From positions 1 through 9,397 of the forward strand of contig SVOX01000052.1 in the NCBI GenBank assembly GCA_015066165.1: a stretch of DNA of 9,397 nucleotides, read 5' to 3'. The DNA comes from Oscillospiraceae bacterium (GTDB lineage: Bacteria; Bacillota; Clostridia; Oscillospirales; Acutalibacteraceae). The position numbers and the translations under genes were made by a program. Under the pieces are notes generated by a model. The model searched no databases. It worked only from the letters and a program-made list of their open reading frames with translations, and was not told where the DNA came from. Of the stretch, positions 1 through 5,890 are shown piece after piece (within the stretch, counting starts at the first letter, position 1; every line of letters begins with the position of its first letter).

Positions 1-52
1 AATTTGTTAAAAATAAGTACTCAAGTAAATATGCAAAATTCCATCCGCTTGC

Positions 53-90
53 AAAATAAAACTCTCTTCGAAGTTACGAAGAGAGTTTTT
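53..90. terminator. Rho-independent terminator after the GH37-family glycosidase gene
   Basis: Ten-base perfect arms ACTCTCTTCG (61-70) and CGAAGAGAGT (77-86) flank a 6-base loop. Read on the minus strand, the hairpin begins 7 bases after the glycosidase stop codon and is followed by the T-rich tail TTTATTTTGC. On the plus strand it is followed by a T run (86-90), so it could work in both directions and also stop a gene entering from the left of the window. The 60 bases to its left show no gene. Confidence 0.9.
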
Positions 91-93
91 GCT

Positions 94-1350
94 TTAAGTG
101 ATTTTGCCTGTTTCAAGGTATTTTTTACTTGTAAGATAGGTGGCTGCAGTCCAACCAATCATTGGCGGCATAGCGGTAGTTCTGCCGTGGGATAAAACCT
201 GATTAGAGCCCTCTACAACATTGTATTTTTCCCAGAGCTGCCCTGTTTCTTCGAAAACCTTTTCGGTAAGGGATATGTATTTTTGAGCAACTTCTTTTGC
301 TTTATCTTTATAACCGTAATTATCAAGGGCTTTTATTGCGATGTGTTGTTGGCAAGCCCAACCCACAGGGTAGCACCATTGCATTGTGTATTTGCCTACA
401 TATTCATTGTTTTCAGTGGCAGTTATGCCAAATGGCGCGTCAATTCTATAAAGATTTTCCATGAGTTTTTCGGCTTGTTCTTTTTGGGCAAGACCTGTAT
501 AAAGCGGGAACAAGCAACTTGAAGACATAATCTTACTATGGTAATCGTCTATAAAGTTATAGTCGGTATAGAAACCGTCAGCGTTTAGCATAAATTTATC
601 CATAAGTGCTTTACGGTTTTTGGCTTTTTCATGCCATTCGTTTTCTTCCTGGAGTTCTAAAACTTCGCTAAAGTATTCCATATTTTTTTCAAAAGCGTAA
701 AGCAAAGAGTTAAGCTCCACCTGAACGAATTTTTTACCGTAAAAACCGTCCCAACGCGGATTACAGTCCCAACCTGACTCGCAACAAATCATATATTGGT
801 CAACAATTTCTTGGTCAGTTAAACCTTCCGGTCTGCCTGAAATACGTTTGCAAAAAGCATCTGCTTTAGCTTCAATTGTAGAGTCAGTAGGGAAACCTCC
901 ATACTGATTAAGACCAATGGGTGTAATACGTTTACTCATCCAAAAATTATATTCTTTTTTGAGAGTATTGTATGCGCCAAAAATCCAAGTTTTATCGCCG
1001 TAATGTTCGAAAACATCACGCACCATTATTGAAGAAAAAGGTGGTTGAGCGACACCTGCGTGAAACTCGCGGTTGGAGTTTTTCATACAACCGAAACGTT
1101 CTATCATAAATAGAATATTATCGGTATTATTTTTAACCATATCCCACTTGTCAGATAATTCAAGCCCTTTATTTGCAAAATATGTATCCCAATAATAAAG
1201 TTCTTCAAAAGCACCAACAGCGGGGACTACATACGGATATGGAACACCGTAAAGGGTTTTTTCGCCGTTTGGTATGTCTTTTGGATTGTAACGGGTTGTA
1301 GCGTCCCAACCGTTATTTATATATTCCAGTATTTTTTCACTTGTTGTCAT
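94..1350 (-). CDS. GH37 (trehalase)-family glycosidase with altered substrate-binding motifs
   Basis: 418-residue soluble protein without a signal peptide, resembling (alpha/alpha)6-barrel trehalases, which split alpha,alpha-trehalose into two glucoses. Seen in order: VGAFEELYYWDTYF (45-58, matching the trehalase signature GGRFxExYYWDxYF), NSNREFHAGVAQPPFS (91-106, matching the NxNR...QPPF block), GRPE (172-175), ESGWDCNPRW (191-200; D195 aligns with the catalytic acid Asp), QWCYPVGW (324-331, second trehalase signature) and LWEKYNV (372-378; E374 aligns with the catalytic base Glu). It is shorter than the roughly 550-residue periplasmic E. coli enzyme. The catalytic pair is kept, but the signature Arg before Phe is Ala47, the Arg before SQPP is Val100, and QWD is QWC, so a substrate other than trehalose is quite possible. 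The start at 1350 is chosen because AAAGGTG lies 6 bases upstream; a longer frame to 1401 would run through the promoter and operator. It lies downstream of an AraC-type regulator and shares its operator motif. No transporter or phosphotrehalase is visible nearby. An alternative is another barrel glycosidase such as a GH63-like enzyme. Confidence 0.78.
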   Translation of the reverse strand: MTTSEKILEYINNGWDATTRYNPKDIPNGEKTLYGVPYPYVVPAVGAFEELYYWDTYFANKGLELSDKWDMVKNNTDNILFMIERFGCMKNSNREFHAGVAQPPFSSIMVRDVFEHYGDKTWIFGAYNTLKKEYNFWMSKRITPIGLNQYGGFPTDSTIEAKADAFCKRISGRPEGLTDQEIVDQYMICCESGWDCNPRWDGFYGKKFVQVELNSLLYAFEKNMEYFSEVLELQEENEWHEKAKNRKALMDKFMLNADGFYTDYNFIDDYHSKIMSSSCLFPLYTGLAQKEQAEKLMENLYRIDAPFGITATENNEYVGKYTMQWCYPVGWACQQHIAIKALDNYGYKDKAKEVAQKYISLTEKVFEETGQLWEKYNVVEGSNQVLSHGRTTAMPPMIGWTAATYLTSKKYLETGKIT

Positions 1351-1356
1351 AATTAT

Positions 1357-1363
1357 CACCTTT
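1357..1363 (-). promoter_or_regulatory. Ribosome binding site fixing the glycosidase start
   Basis: AAAGGTG on the minus strand, 6 bases before the ATG at 1350. The in-frame ATG further upstream at 1401 has no comparable site and lies in the inverted repeat, so the shorter protein is preferred. Confidence 0.75.
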
Positions 1364-1371
1364 AGTATAGT

Positions 1372-1401
1372 ATCATACCTAAAATGCAATTTCAATTGCA
1401 A
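1372..1401 (-). promoter_or_regulatory. Candidate promoter of the glycosidase gene
   Basis: On the minus strand, TTGCAA (1396-1401) is followed after 18 bases by TATGAT (1372-1377), a fair sigma-A match. Initiation would fall near 1365, giving a leader of about 15 bases that just holds the ribosome binding site. The -35 element and spacer coincide with the TGCAA inverted repeat, so a bound regulator would directly touch promoter function. The gene may also be reached by read-through from the AraC gene 69 bases upstream. Confidence 0.45.
1385..1400. promoter_or_regulatory. Putative operator TGCAA-N6-TTGCA (glycosidase side)
   Basis: Inverted repeat with arms TGCAA (1385-1389) and TTGCA (1396-1400); it can also be drawn as TGCAAT-N4-ATTGCA. 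The same arms with the same 6-base spacing recur at 2322-2337 upstream of the AraC-family gene. Arm centres are 11 bp apart, one helical turn, which suits the two helix-turn-helix units of an AraC domain. A weaker alternative is an AraC-gene terminator, because on the minus strand the hairpin is followed by TTTT, but its 6-bp AT-rich stem is poor. Confidence 0.55.
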
Positions 1402-1419
1402 AACAGGGTCTAGACATTG

Positions 1420-2277
1420 TTATTTTCTATTCTCTTTTTTATAGTAATCGCTTGGCTTCATACCAACTTTCTTTATAAATAAACGGTAAAAAACCGAATA
1501 ATCCGAAAATCCCGTTTGTTCAGCCGCTTCACAGGCACTGATACCTGAGTTGAGCAGCGATATTGCCATAATTATTCGTCGTTCTTTAATATATTCGCTC
1601 AAAGTAAATCCGGTTTCTTTTTTAAAGATTTTATATAAGTTCTTCTCAGAAATATAAAATCTTTTAGCAAGAGATTTATAGGTTAAATTTTCATTTAGAT
1701 TTTGATTGATAAATTTAAGTATTTCTTCGGTTTTGTTGGACTTTATTTCACTTGACGTAAAGATTTCGGATTTTGAATATTTTACTGCTTTTAAAAGCAG
1801 TGAAAAAATATTTAATAGAGCACTGAAATTTTCATAAGGTGTGTTTTTATTTATGGATGTTTCAATTTCTGAAAACAATTTATCACAACCGCTTTTTGCG
1901 AGTGTATCGGGTGTAAAAATTAAAATTTTTCTTTTGTGAATATTTGAATAAAGGTCATATTCAGCGGTATTAAAACGATGAAATATATTTTTACTTATTT
2001 TAATTCTTTTTCTTTCATAACGCTTTTTTGATTTTATTATAGGACGGTGAAGGGTACCGCTGTCAATTATAACTATACTGCCTTTTTCAACGGGTATTTG
2101 TTTACCTTCGAAAGCAAAATATAAGTCCCCGTCTAAAAAGTAGTATATTTCAACTTGGTCATAGTGAATATGCACTTCTTTTTCGGTGCTTAACTGTGCA
2201 ACGTTATTTACTGCACTTATAAAGGTTATTTCACCGTTTAATATACTTTTACTTGTTGTATAATTGCTATTTGTCAT
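1420..2277 (-). CDS. AraC-family transcriptional regulator with N-terminal cupin sensor domain
   Basis: 285 residues, the usual size for cupin-AraC regulators of sugar use. Residues about 36-80 form a cupin-like beta segment (HIHYDQVEIYYFLDGD, then VEKGSIVIIDSGTLHRP) expected to bind a small effector. Residues about 185-281 are the two-helix-turn-helix AraC domain. The first reader helix region is LAKRFYISEKNLYKIFKKE (203-221). The second unit, about 246-270, carries ACEAAEQTGFSDYSVFYRLF and leads into GMKPSDYYK, the typical end of the domain. GAGGG lies about 5 bases before the ATG. The gene precedes a GH37-family glycosidase on the same strand and is divergent from a phosphoesterase operon. 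A TGCAA-N6-TTGCA repeat in both upstream regions makes it the likely regulator of the whole locus, including itself. The family is certain. The effector is unknown; a sugar is inferred from the neighbouring glycosidase only. Confidence 0.92.
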   Translation of the reverse strand: MTNSNYTTSKSILNGEITFISAVNNVAQLSTEKEVHIHYDQVEIYYFLDGDLYFAFEGKQIPVEKGSIVIIDSGTLHRPIIKSKKRYERKRIKISKNIFHRFNTAEYDLYSNIHKRKILIFTPDTLAKSGCDKLFSEIETSINKNTPYENFSALLNIFSLLLKAVKYSKSEIFTSSEIKSNKTEEILKFINQNLNENLTYKSLAKRFYISEKNLYKIFKKETGFTLSEYIKERRIIMAISLLNSGISACEAAEQTGFSDYSVFYRLFIKKVGMKPSDYYKKENRK

Positions 2278-2318
2278 AAAATCCCTCTATAGTAGAAAAA
2301 CGCAATGTTTTGTAAGCG

Positions 2319-2340
2319 TAATGCAATACAACTTGCATTA
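2319..2340. promoter_or_regulatory. Putative operator in the divergent intergenic region (8-bp perfect inverted repeat)
   Basis: Perfect arms TAATGCAA (2319-2326) and TTGCATTA (2333-2340) separated by 6 bases. The core TGCAA-N6-TTGCA matches the repeat in front of the glycosidase. It lies about +7 to +28 relative to the predicted AraC-gene start and overlaps the -35 element of the candidate plus-strand promoter. Binding here could repress both directions, or reset the balance between them. The binding protein is inferred to be the adjacent AraC-family product. Confidence 0.65.
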
Positions 2341-2360
2341 TTGATATGTTATAGTATATT
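2333..2360 (+). promoter_or_regulatory. Candidate promoter of the PHP/metallophosphoesterase operon
   Basis: TTGCAT (2333-2338) and TATATT (2355-2360) with a 16-base spacer on the plus strand. TATTAT at 2357-2362 with an 18-base spacer is an equal alternative. The -35 lies inside the right arm of the putative operator. Initiation near 2367 would give a leader of about 33 bases containing AGAGGGG, 6 bases before the ATG. It is a weaker match than the opposing AraC-gene promoter, as expected for a regulated promoter. Confidence 0.4.
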
Positions 2361-2381
2361 ATACAAAGCATTTTTTGTCAA
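2353..2381 (-). promoter_or_regulatory. Strong sigma-A promoter of the AraC-family gene
   Basis: On the minus strand TTGACA (2376-2381) is followed after exactly 17 bases by TATACT (2353-2358). This is a perfect -35, optimal spacing and a near-consensus -10. Predicted initiation is near 2346, leaving a leader of about 70 bases that contains the 22-bp operator palindrome. It overlaps the opposing plus-strand promoter, so the two promoters probably compete for polymerase. Confidence 0.8.
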
Positions 2382-2399
2382 CAAAAGAGGGGATTTTTT

Positions 2400-3080
2400 A
2401 TGTTTAAGACCGATCCACACGTCCATACATCTGATATAAGTCTCTGCGCGAGTTTGCGTTCTGACCTTATGGCTGAAGCATATCACAAAGCAGGGTATAA
2501 AACCATTTTTATTACCGAACATTTTGCAAAGCTTTATTGTTCATTTCTTGGTGATCTTCCTTGGGAAGATAAGGTTACAATCTTTCTTTCAAGCTACCAA
2601 AGGGCAAAGGTTAAGGGAGAACAGTTAGGAATTAATGTTATAATGGGTGCCGAAGTATCTTTTCAGGATAAACCGGGTGACTACTTGGTATATGGTATCA
2701 CAAAAGAATTTTTGCTTGGTTGCCCCGATGTTTACAAAATGGGAATTGAAGCATTTTCAAAATATGCTCACGATAACGGTGTTTTTATTGTTCAGGCCCA
2801 CCCTTACCGTGACGGAGTGTATTATCCAACACCTGAATATGTTGACGGTATGGAAGTTTATAACACAAACCCCCGTCATGAAAATTTCACCCAAAAAACC
2901 TTAAATTGTGCAAGAGAACATAATATGTATATAACCGCAGGTTCTGATTCACATCATATCGGTGATGTTGGCACTTCGGCAATTCTCACCGATTTTGAAA
3001 TTAAAACCGCTGAAGATTATATAAACGCTATTAAAAGCGGAAACTATAAAATCGAAGTACACGGAGAAATTGTAGAATGA
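2400..3080 (+). CDS. PHP-domain metal-dependent phosphoesterase
   Basis: 226-residue cytoplasmic protein of the PHP (polymerase and histidinol phosphatase) superfamily, which hydrolyses phosphate esters at a cluster of two or three metal ions. All the usual PHP metal-ligand blocks are visible: DPHVHT (5-10; H7, H9), TEH (39-41; E40, H41), GAE (83-85; E85), QAHP (132-135; H134), NPRHEN (157-162; H160) and GSDSHH (181-186; D183, H185). A catalytically competent enzyme is therefore likely. Length and motif order suit stand-alone PHP enzymes such as histidinol-phosphatase-like or nucleotide/oligonucleotide phosphoesterases. No histidine biosynthesis gene lies nearby, so a HisK role is not supported. 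It is the first gene of a two-gene operon whose second gene, a metallophosphoesterase, starts inside its stop codon (ATGA overlap). It is divergent from the AraC-family regulator, with a shared operator between them. The substrate cannot be named from sequence. Confidence 0.88.
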   Translation: MFKTDPHVHTSDISLCASLRSDLMAEAYHKAGYKTIFITEHFAKLYCSFLGDLPWEDKVTIFLSSYQRAKVKGEQLGINVIMGAEVSFQDKPGDYLVYGITKEFLLGCPDVYKMGIEAFSKYAHDNGVFIVQAHPYRDGVYYPTPEYVDGMEVYNTNPRHENFTQKTLNCAREHNMYITAGSDSHHIGDVGTSAILTDFEIKTAEDYINAIKSGNYKIEVHGEIVE

Positions 3081-3724
3081 TTTACTTTTTAAGTGATTTA
3101 CACGGTGATTTGAATTTTAAACCGTTTTTTGATTATCTTGAAACCGCAAAGCAAGATGATTTGCTGATAATTTTGGGTGATGTTGGAATCGAGTTCGAAA
3201 AAACGGCAGAAAATAAAGAATTTTCCAAAAAGTTTTTAAGTAGTAACAAAAAAATTGCATTTCTTGACGGAAATCACGAAAATTTTGAATTTATAAACAG
3301 TTTTTCGCTTGATAATTGGAACGGCGGTAAAGTACATAGACTGAGTGAAAATATAGTTCACCTTATGCGTGGCGAAATTTACAAAATAAACGGTAAAACA
3401 TTTTTTACTTTTGGTGGTTGTAAAAGCTCGGCCAAATGGAAAGAAATGGGACTCTGGTTTGATGGCGAAGAGGGAACAGAAGAAGAATTCCATAACGCTT
3501 ATAAAAATTTAGAAAACCATAATAACAAAGTTGATTATATTTTAACTCATAAGCGTGAAAGACGTGAATATAAGGATGGTGTATCTCAGCCGCTTTATGA
3601 CCTTTGCATGTTTATTGAAGATAATGTTAAATTCCAATGTTGGTATTCAGGACATTGGCACGTAAAACAAAAATTTGATGATAAGCATATTGCTTTATAT
3701 GATGAATTGGTAGAACTCAAATAA
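3077..3724 (+). CDS. Calcineurin-like metallophosphoesterase
   Basis: 215-residue cytoplasmic protein with the complete dimetal phosphoesterase motif series: SDLHGD (6-11; D7, H9), GDVG (34-37; D35), GNHE (65-68; N66, H67), THK (157-159; H158) and GHWH (192-195; H193, H195). These bind two divalent metals (typically Mn or Fe) and hydrolyse phosphate mono- or diesters. Residues about 83-115 include GGKVHRLSENIVHLMRGEI and FFTFGGC, the conserved core strands of this family. Its ATG overlaps the TGA of the PHP gene by four bases (ATGA), so the two are almost certainly translationally coupled. This suggests they act on one substrate or on consecutive phosphate groups, which is inference from position. 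It resembles small phage- or bacterium-type serine/threonine phosphatase-like and uncharacterised metallophosphoesterases. No tighter subfamily is assigned. Confidence 0.9.
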   Translation: MIYFLSDLHGDLNFKPFFDYLETAKQDDLLIILGDVGIEFEKTAENKEFSKKFLSSNKKIAFLDGNHENFEFINSFSLDNWNGGKVHRLSENIVHLMRGEIYKINGKTFFTFGGCKSSAKWKEMGLWFDGEEGTEEEFHNAYKNLENHNNKVDYILTHKRERREYKDGVSQPLYDLCMFIEDNVKFQCWYSGHWHVKQKFDDKHIALYDELVELK

Positions 3725-3726
3725 CT

Positions 3727-3759
3727 AAACGGCTGTGTAGAAATTCTACACAGCCGTTT
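3727..3759. terminator. Bidirectional hairpin terminator between convergent operons
   Basis: Inverted repeat with 16-base perfect arms, 3727-3742 and 3744-3759; a realistic fold has a 14-bp stem and the loop AAATT (3741-3745). It begins 2 bases after the metallophosphoesterase stop codon and lies 35 bases beyond the mscL stop on the other strand. The arms end in AAA/TTT, followed by moderately T-rich sequence on each side, so it probably terminates both operons. The T tails are weaker than at 53-90. Confidence 0.82.
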
Positions 3760-3794
3760 CTGTCATTTAGTGCACACCTCTTAAGAAGTGTTTA

Positions 3795-4253
3795 TTATTT
3801 CTTTTTAATTTCTGCAAGTATTTCGGTTAAAAGTTCTTCGGTTGTGGGTTTGGGGTCTTCTGCAACCTCTTCTTCAACCTGTTTTGCTCTTGCTTTTTCG
3901 GAAAGCTCCTTAGCTTTAGCAAAAACTTTAACAATCATAAATACGATTGCGGCAATAATCAAAAAGTCGATAATAGTTACAAGGAAAGTACCTATTCCGA
4001 TTGTTACGGCGGGGGAAACAACTGCGCCTGCTTCATCAAGTACTTCTTCTGCAAGTACTATGTTGAGTTTGCTCAAATCAAAACCGCCGATAAGCCAACC
4101 GATAAATGGCATAAATACGTCATTTACAAGACTTGTAGTGATTTTACCGAAAGCGCCTGCAACGATAACACCGACAGCCATATCGATAACATTACCGCGC
4201 ATAATAAATTCTTTGAATTCGTTTATTAAACCTCTTGTCTTTTTAAACTTCAT
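3795..4253 (-). CDS. mscL: Large-conductance mechanosensitive channel MscL
   Basis: 152-residue inner-membrane channel, slightly longer than the 136-residue E. coli protein. MscL pentamers open under membrane tension to release solutes during hypo-osmotic shock. The amphipathic N-terminus (about 1-20, KKTRGLINEFKEFIMRGN) runs into TM1 (about 21-50), with the conserved pore-lining pattern NVIDMAVGVIVAGAFGKI and NDVFMPFIG. A periplasmic-side loop (about 55-82) containing the acidic stretch AEEVLDEAGA comes next, then TM2 (about 83-110), then a charged cytoplasmic helix (112-152, KAKELSEKARAKQVEEE and TEELLTEILAEIKKK) that should form the C-terminal bundle. AGAGG, which overlaps the stop codon of nagB, is its ribosome binding site, so it is the last gene of the alaS-nagB operon. 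The role of the channel next to amino-sugar genes is not evident and may be no more than operon hitch-hiking. Confidence 0.96.
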   Translation of the reverse strand: MKFKKTRGLINEFKEFIMRGNVIDMAVGVIVAGAFGKITTSLVNDVFMPFIGWLIGGFDLSKLNIVLAEEVLDEAGAVVSPAVTIGIGTFLVTIIDFLIIAAIVFMIVKVFAKAKELSEKARAKQVEEEVAEDPKPTTEELLTEILAEIKKK

Positions 4254-4266
4254 TTATATTTACCTC

Positions 4267-4974
4267 TTAATTTTCGCTGAATATAACAGTTACATCAGGA
4301 TGTAATTGCAAAATTGAAGCGGGAACCTTAGGGTCTATAGGACCAAAGAATGCTTTTTCAATAATTTCTTTTTTAGCGCTTCCGTTTGCAATAAGCAATA
4401 CCTTTTTAGCCGACATAATTCCGCCCATACCCATTGTAATTGCGGTTTTTGGAACGTCGTCAATGCTTTGGAAGAAACGGGCATTTGCTTCAATTGTTGA
4501 AGGGTCGAGTGTTACTTGGTGGGTTTCTTTTGTGAAGAATTCATCAGGTTCGTTAAAACCAATGTGACCGTCAAGACCAATACCTAAAAGTTGAATATCA
4601 ATACCCATTTCGTTTATACGTTTGTCGTATGCTTCACACTCTGCCTTAATATCTTGGGCTTTACCGTTAGGAACAAAGGTTTTGCTTTTATCAATATTGA
4701 TAAAATTGAAAAGATTATTGTTCATAAAGTAACGGTAACTTTGGTCGTTTTCGCCGTCAAGACCGGTATATTCATCAAGGTTAATTGAAGAAACGGCTGA
4801 AAAATCAAGGTCGCCGTTTTTGTACCATTCAATAAGGTTTTTATATGTGCCGATGGGTGAAGAACCTGTAGCAAGACCTAAAACGCAATCAGGTTTTGCA
4901 ATAACTTGCGCTGCAATAATAGCAGCGGCTTTACGGCTTAAAATTTCATAATTTTCAACAGTGATGAATTTCAT
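4267..4974 (-). CDS. nagB: Glucosamine-6-phosphate deaminase
   Basis: 235 residues. It converts glucosamine-6-phosphate to fructose-6-phosphate and ammonia in the cytoplasm, the entry of amino sugars into glycolysis. The phosphate-binding loop is LATGSSPIGTY (34-44). SSINLDEYTGL (62-72) carries D67, the residue matching the proton-shuttling Asp72 of E. coli. LGIGLDGHIGFNEP (130-143) holds D135, H137 and E142, with exactly the spacing of the E. coli Asp141-His143-Glu148 triad. ITMGMGGIMSAKKVLLIANGSAK (179-201 region) is the sugar-binding C-terminal segment. The length is close to the 242-residue B. subtilis enzyme and lacks the extra C-terminal part of the 266-residue allosteric E. coli enzyme, so allosteric control by GlcNAc-6-P is unlikely. 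AAAGGAG, overlapping the upstream stop, is its ribosome binding site. No nagA is in the window. The upstream nucleotidyltransferase suggests a link between amino-sugar breakdown and activated-sugar synthesis. Confidence 0.97.
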   Translation of the reverse strand: MKFITVENYEILSRKAAAIIAAQVIAKPDCVLGLATGSSPIGTYKNLIEWYKNGDLDFSAVSSINLDEYTGLDGENDQSYRYFMNNNLFNFINIDKSKTFVPNGKAQDIKAECEAYDKRINEMGIDIQLLGIGLDGHIGFNEPDEFFTKETHQVTLDPSTIEANARFFQSIDDVPKTAITMGMGGIMSAKKVLLIANGSAKKEIIEKAFFGPIDPKVPASILQLHPDVTVIFSEN

Positions 4975-4988
4975 TTAAAAAAACTCCT

Positions 4989-5873
4989 TTAAATATTATT
5001 ATACAAACCGGCGTCAATCATAGCGCCGATAGCATTTACAACACTTTCTTTATCTTCCTTATAGGTGACGCCATACCATTTATCTTCGGCTACAAGAACT
5101 TTAACTTGCTTTTCACCCTTTTCTATTAGAGAAGATACAACACTTGGTAAATAATATTCACTTTTTGGAACATTTATTTTTTGGTTTAAAAATTCTTTAA
5201 ATCCACTTTCTATGTAACCGAATATATCAGGCATAAAGCCCCAAAGGTTCATAGAAACAACGGTATCAGGGGATAATGCTTCCCAAGTTTTGCCATCGTC
5301 TTCGGTGTAATTACAGTTAATAATTTTAGTGCGTTCAGTAACCTTTGTCAAGCAACTGTGGTTGTCAATTTCGCACACACCGCGAGAAACGTGACCGTTT
5401 TCAGTAAGAGTGTTTACAAGACGGAAACCAACCATACAATAGTTTGCCTTTTCGTTTTGTAAATAATCAGCAATTTTTAAAAATGCGCTTTTTCCGTAAA
5501 AATCATCGGCATTGATAACAGCAAAAGGTTCTTTTACAACATCTTTACAGCAAAGTATTGCGTGAGCGGTGCCCCATGGTTTTTCACGGTTGGCAGGACA
5601 GGTAAAACCTTCGGGTAAAATATCAATTTCTTGGAAAACGTATTCTACCTTGATTTTGTTTTCAATGCGTTTGCCAACAAATTCTTTAAAATCTTTTTCA
5701 ATGGCATGTTTTATTACAAAAACAACTTTTGTAAAACCTGCTTCAATAGCATCATAAACCGAAAAATCAAGTATTGCTTCGCCGTTACGTCCTACGGGCT
5801 CAATTTGTTTAAGACCGCCGAAACGACTGCCCATACCTGCCGCCATTACAACTAAAGTTATATCTTTTTTCAT
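4989..5873 (-). CDS. Sugar-phosphate nucleotidyltransferase-like protein
   Basis: 294-residue cytoplasmic protein of the NTP-transferase (GT-A-like) fold, which joins a sugar-1-phosphate with a nucleoside triphosphate to give an NDP-sugar and pyrophosphate. The N-terminal signature VVMAAGMGSRFGGLKQ (8-23) is the nucleotide-binding loop. KPWGTAHAI (98-106) resembles the G-T-A-x-A base/sugar contact. NADDFYG (121-127) supplies the metal-binding Asp pair D123/D124. MNLWGF (208-213) and KWYGVTYKED (265-274) complete the catalytic domain. It has no left-handed beta-helix extension, so it is not a GlmU-type bifunctional enzyme. The sequence does not fit cleanly with GalU, RfbA or GlgC, so substrate and gene name are left open. 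AAGGAG lies just after the HIT-gene stop, and nagB follows after 14 bases, so co-expression with nagB is strongly suggested. An amino-sugar-1-phosphate substrate is a reasonable guess, not shown by the sequence. Confidence 0.85.
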   Translation of the reverse strand: MKKDITLVVMAAGMGSRFGGLKQIEPVGRNGEAILDFSVYDAIEAGFTKVVFVIKHAIEKDFKEFVGKRIENKIKVEYVFQEIDILPEGFTCPANREKPWGTAHAILCCKDVVKEPFAVINADDFYGKSAFLKIADYLQNEKANYCMVGFRLVNTLTENGHVSRGVCEIDNHSCLTKVTERTKIINCNYTEDDGKTWEALSPDTVVSMNLWGFMPDIFGYIESGFKEFLNQKINVPKSEYYLPSVVSSLIEKGEKQVKVLVAEDKWYGVTYKEDKESVVNAIGAMIDAGLYNNI

Positions 5874-5890
5874 AAATTACTCTCCTTAAA

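Noticed and set aside
32..53. TGCAA and TTGCA arms with a 12-base spacer downstream of the glycosidase terminator
   Set aside because: The spacing differs from the two 6-base-spaced sites and no promoter is visible beside it; short AT-rich arms can recur by chance. It could matter only if a gene beyond the left edge is controlled by the same regulator.
4..195. Short plus-strand reading frame of 63 codons at the left edge
   Set aside because: It crosses the terminator hairpin and runs antisense to the end of the glycosidase gene; no start signal or recognisable protein.
1351..1401. N-terminal extension of the glycosidase by 17 residues from an ATG at 1401
   Set aside because: It would translate through the operator and promoter, shows no trehalase-family similarity and lacks a suitable ribosome binding site; the ATG at 1350 has AAAGGTG at ideal spacing.
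3774..3791. Second small hairpin (7-base arms around TTAA) just after the mscL stop
   Set aside because: On the mscL strand it has a G-U pair and no T tract after it; on the plus strand it has a mismatch. The 16-base repeat next to it is the convincing terminator.
3844..4305. 153-codon plus-strand reading frame, rich in Ser/Thr/Ile
   Set aside because: It is antisense to mscL and the end of nagB; the low-complexity composition is the mirror of MscL membrane codons.
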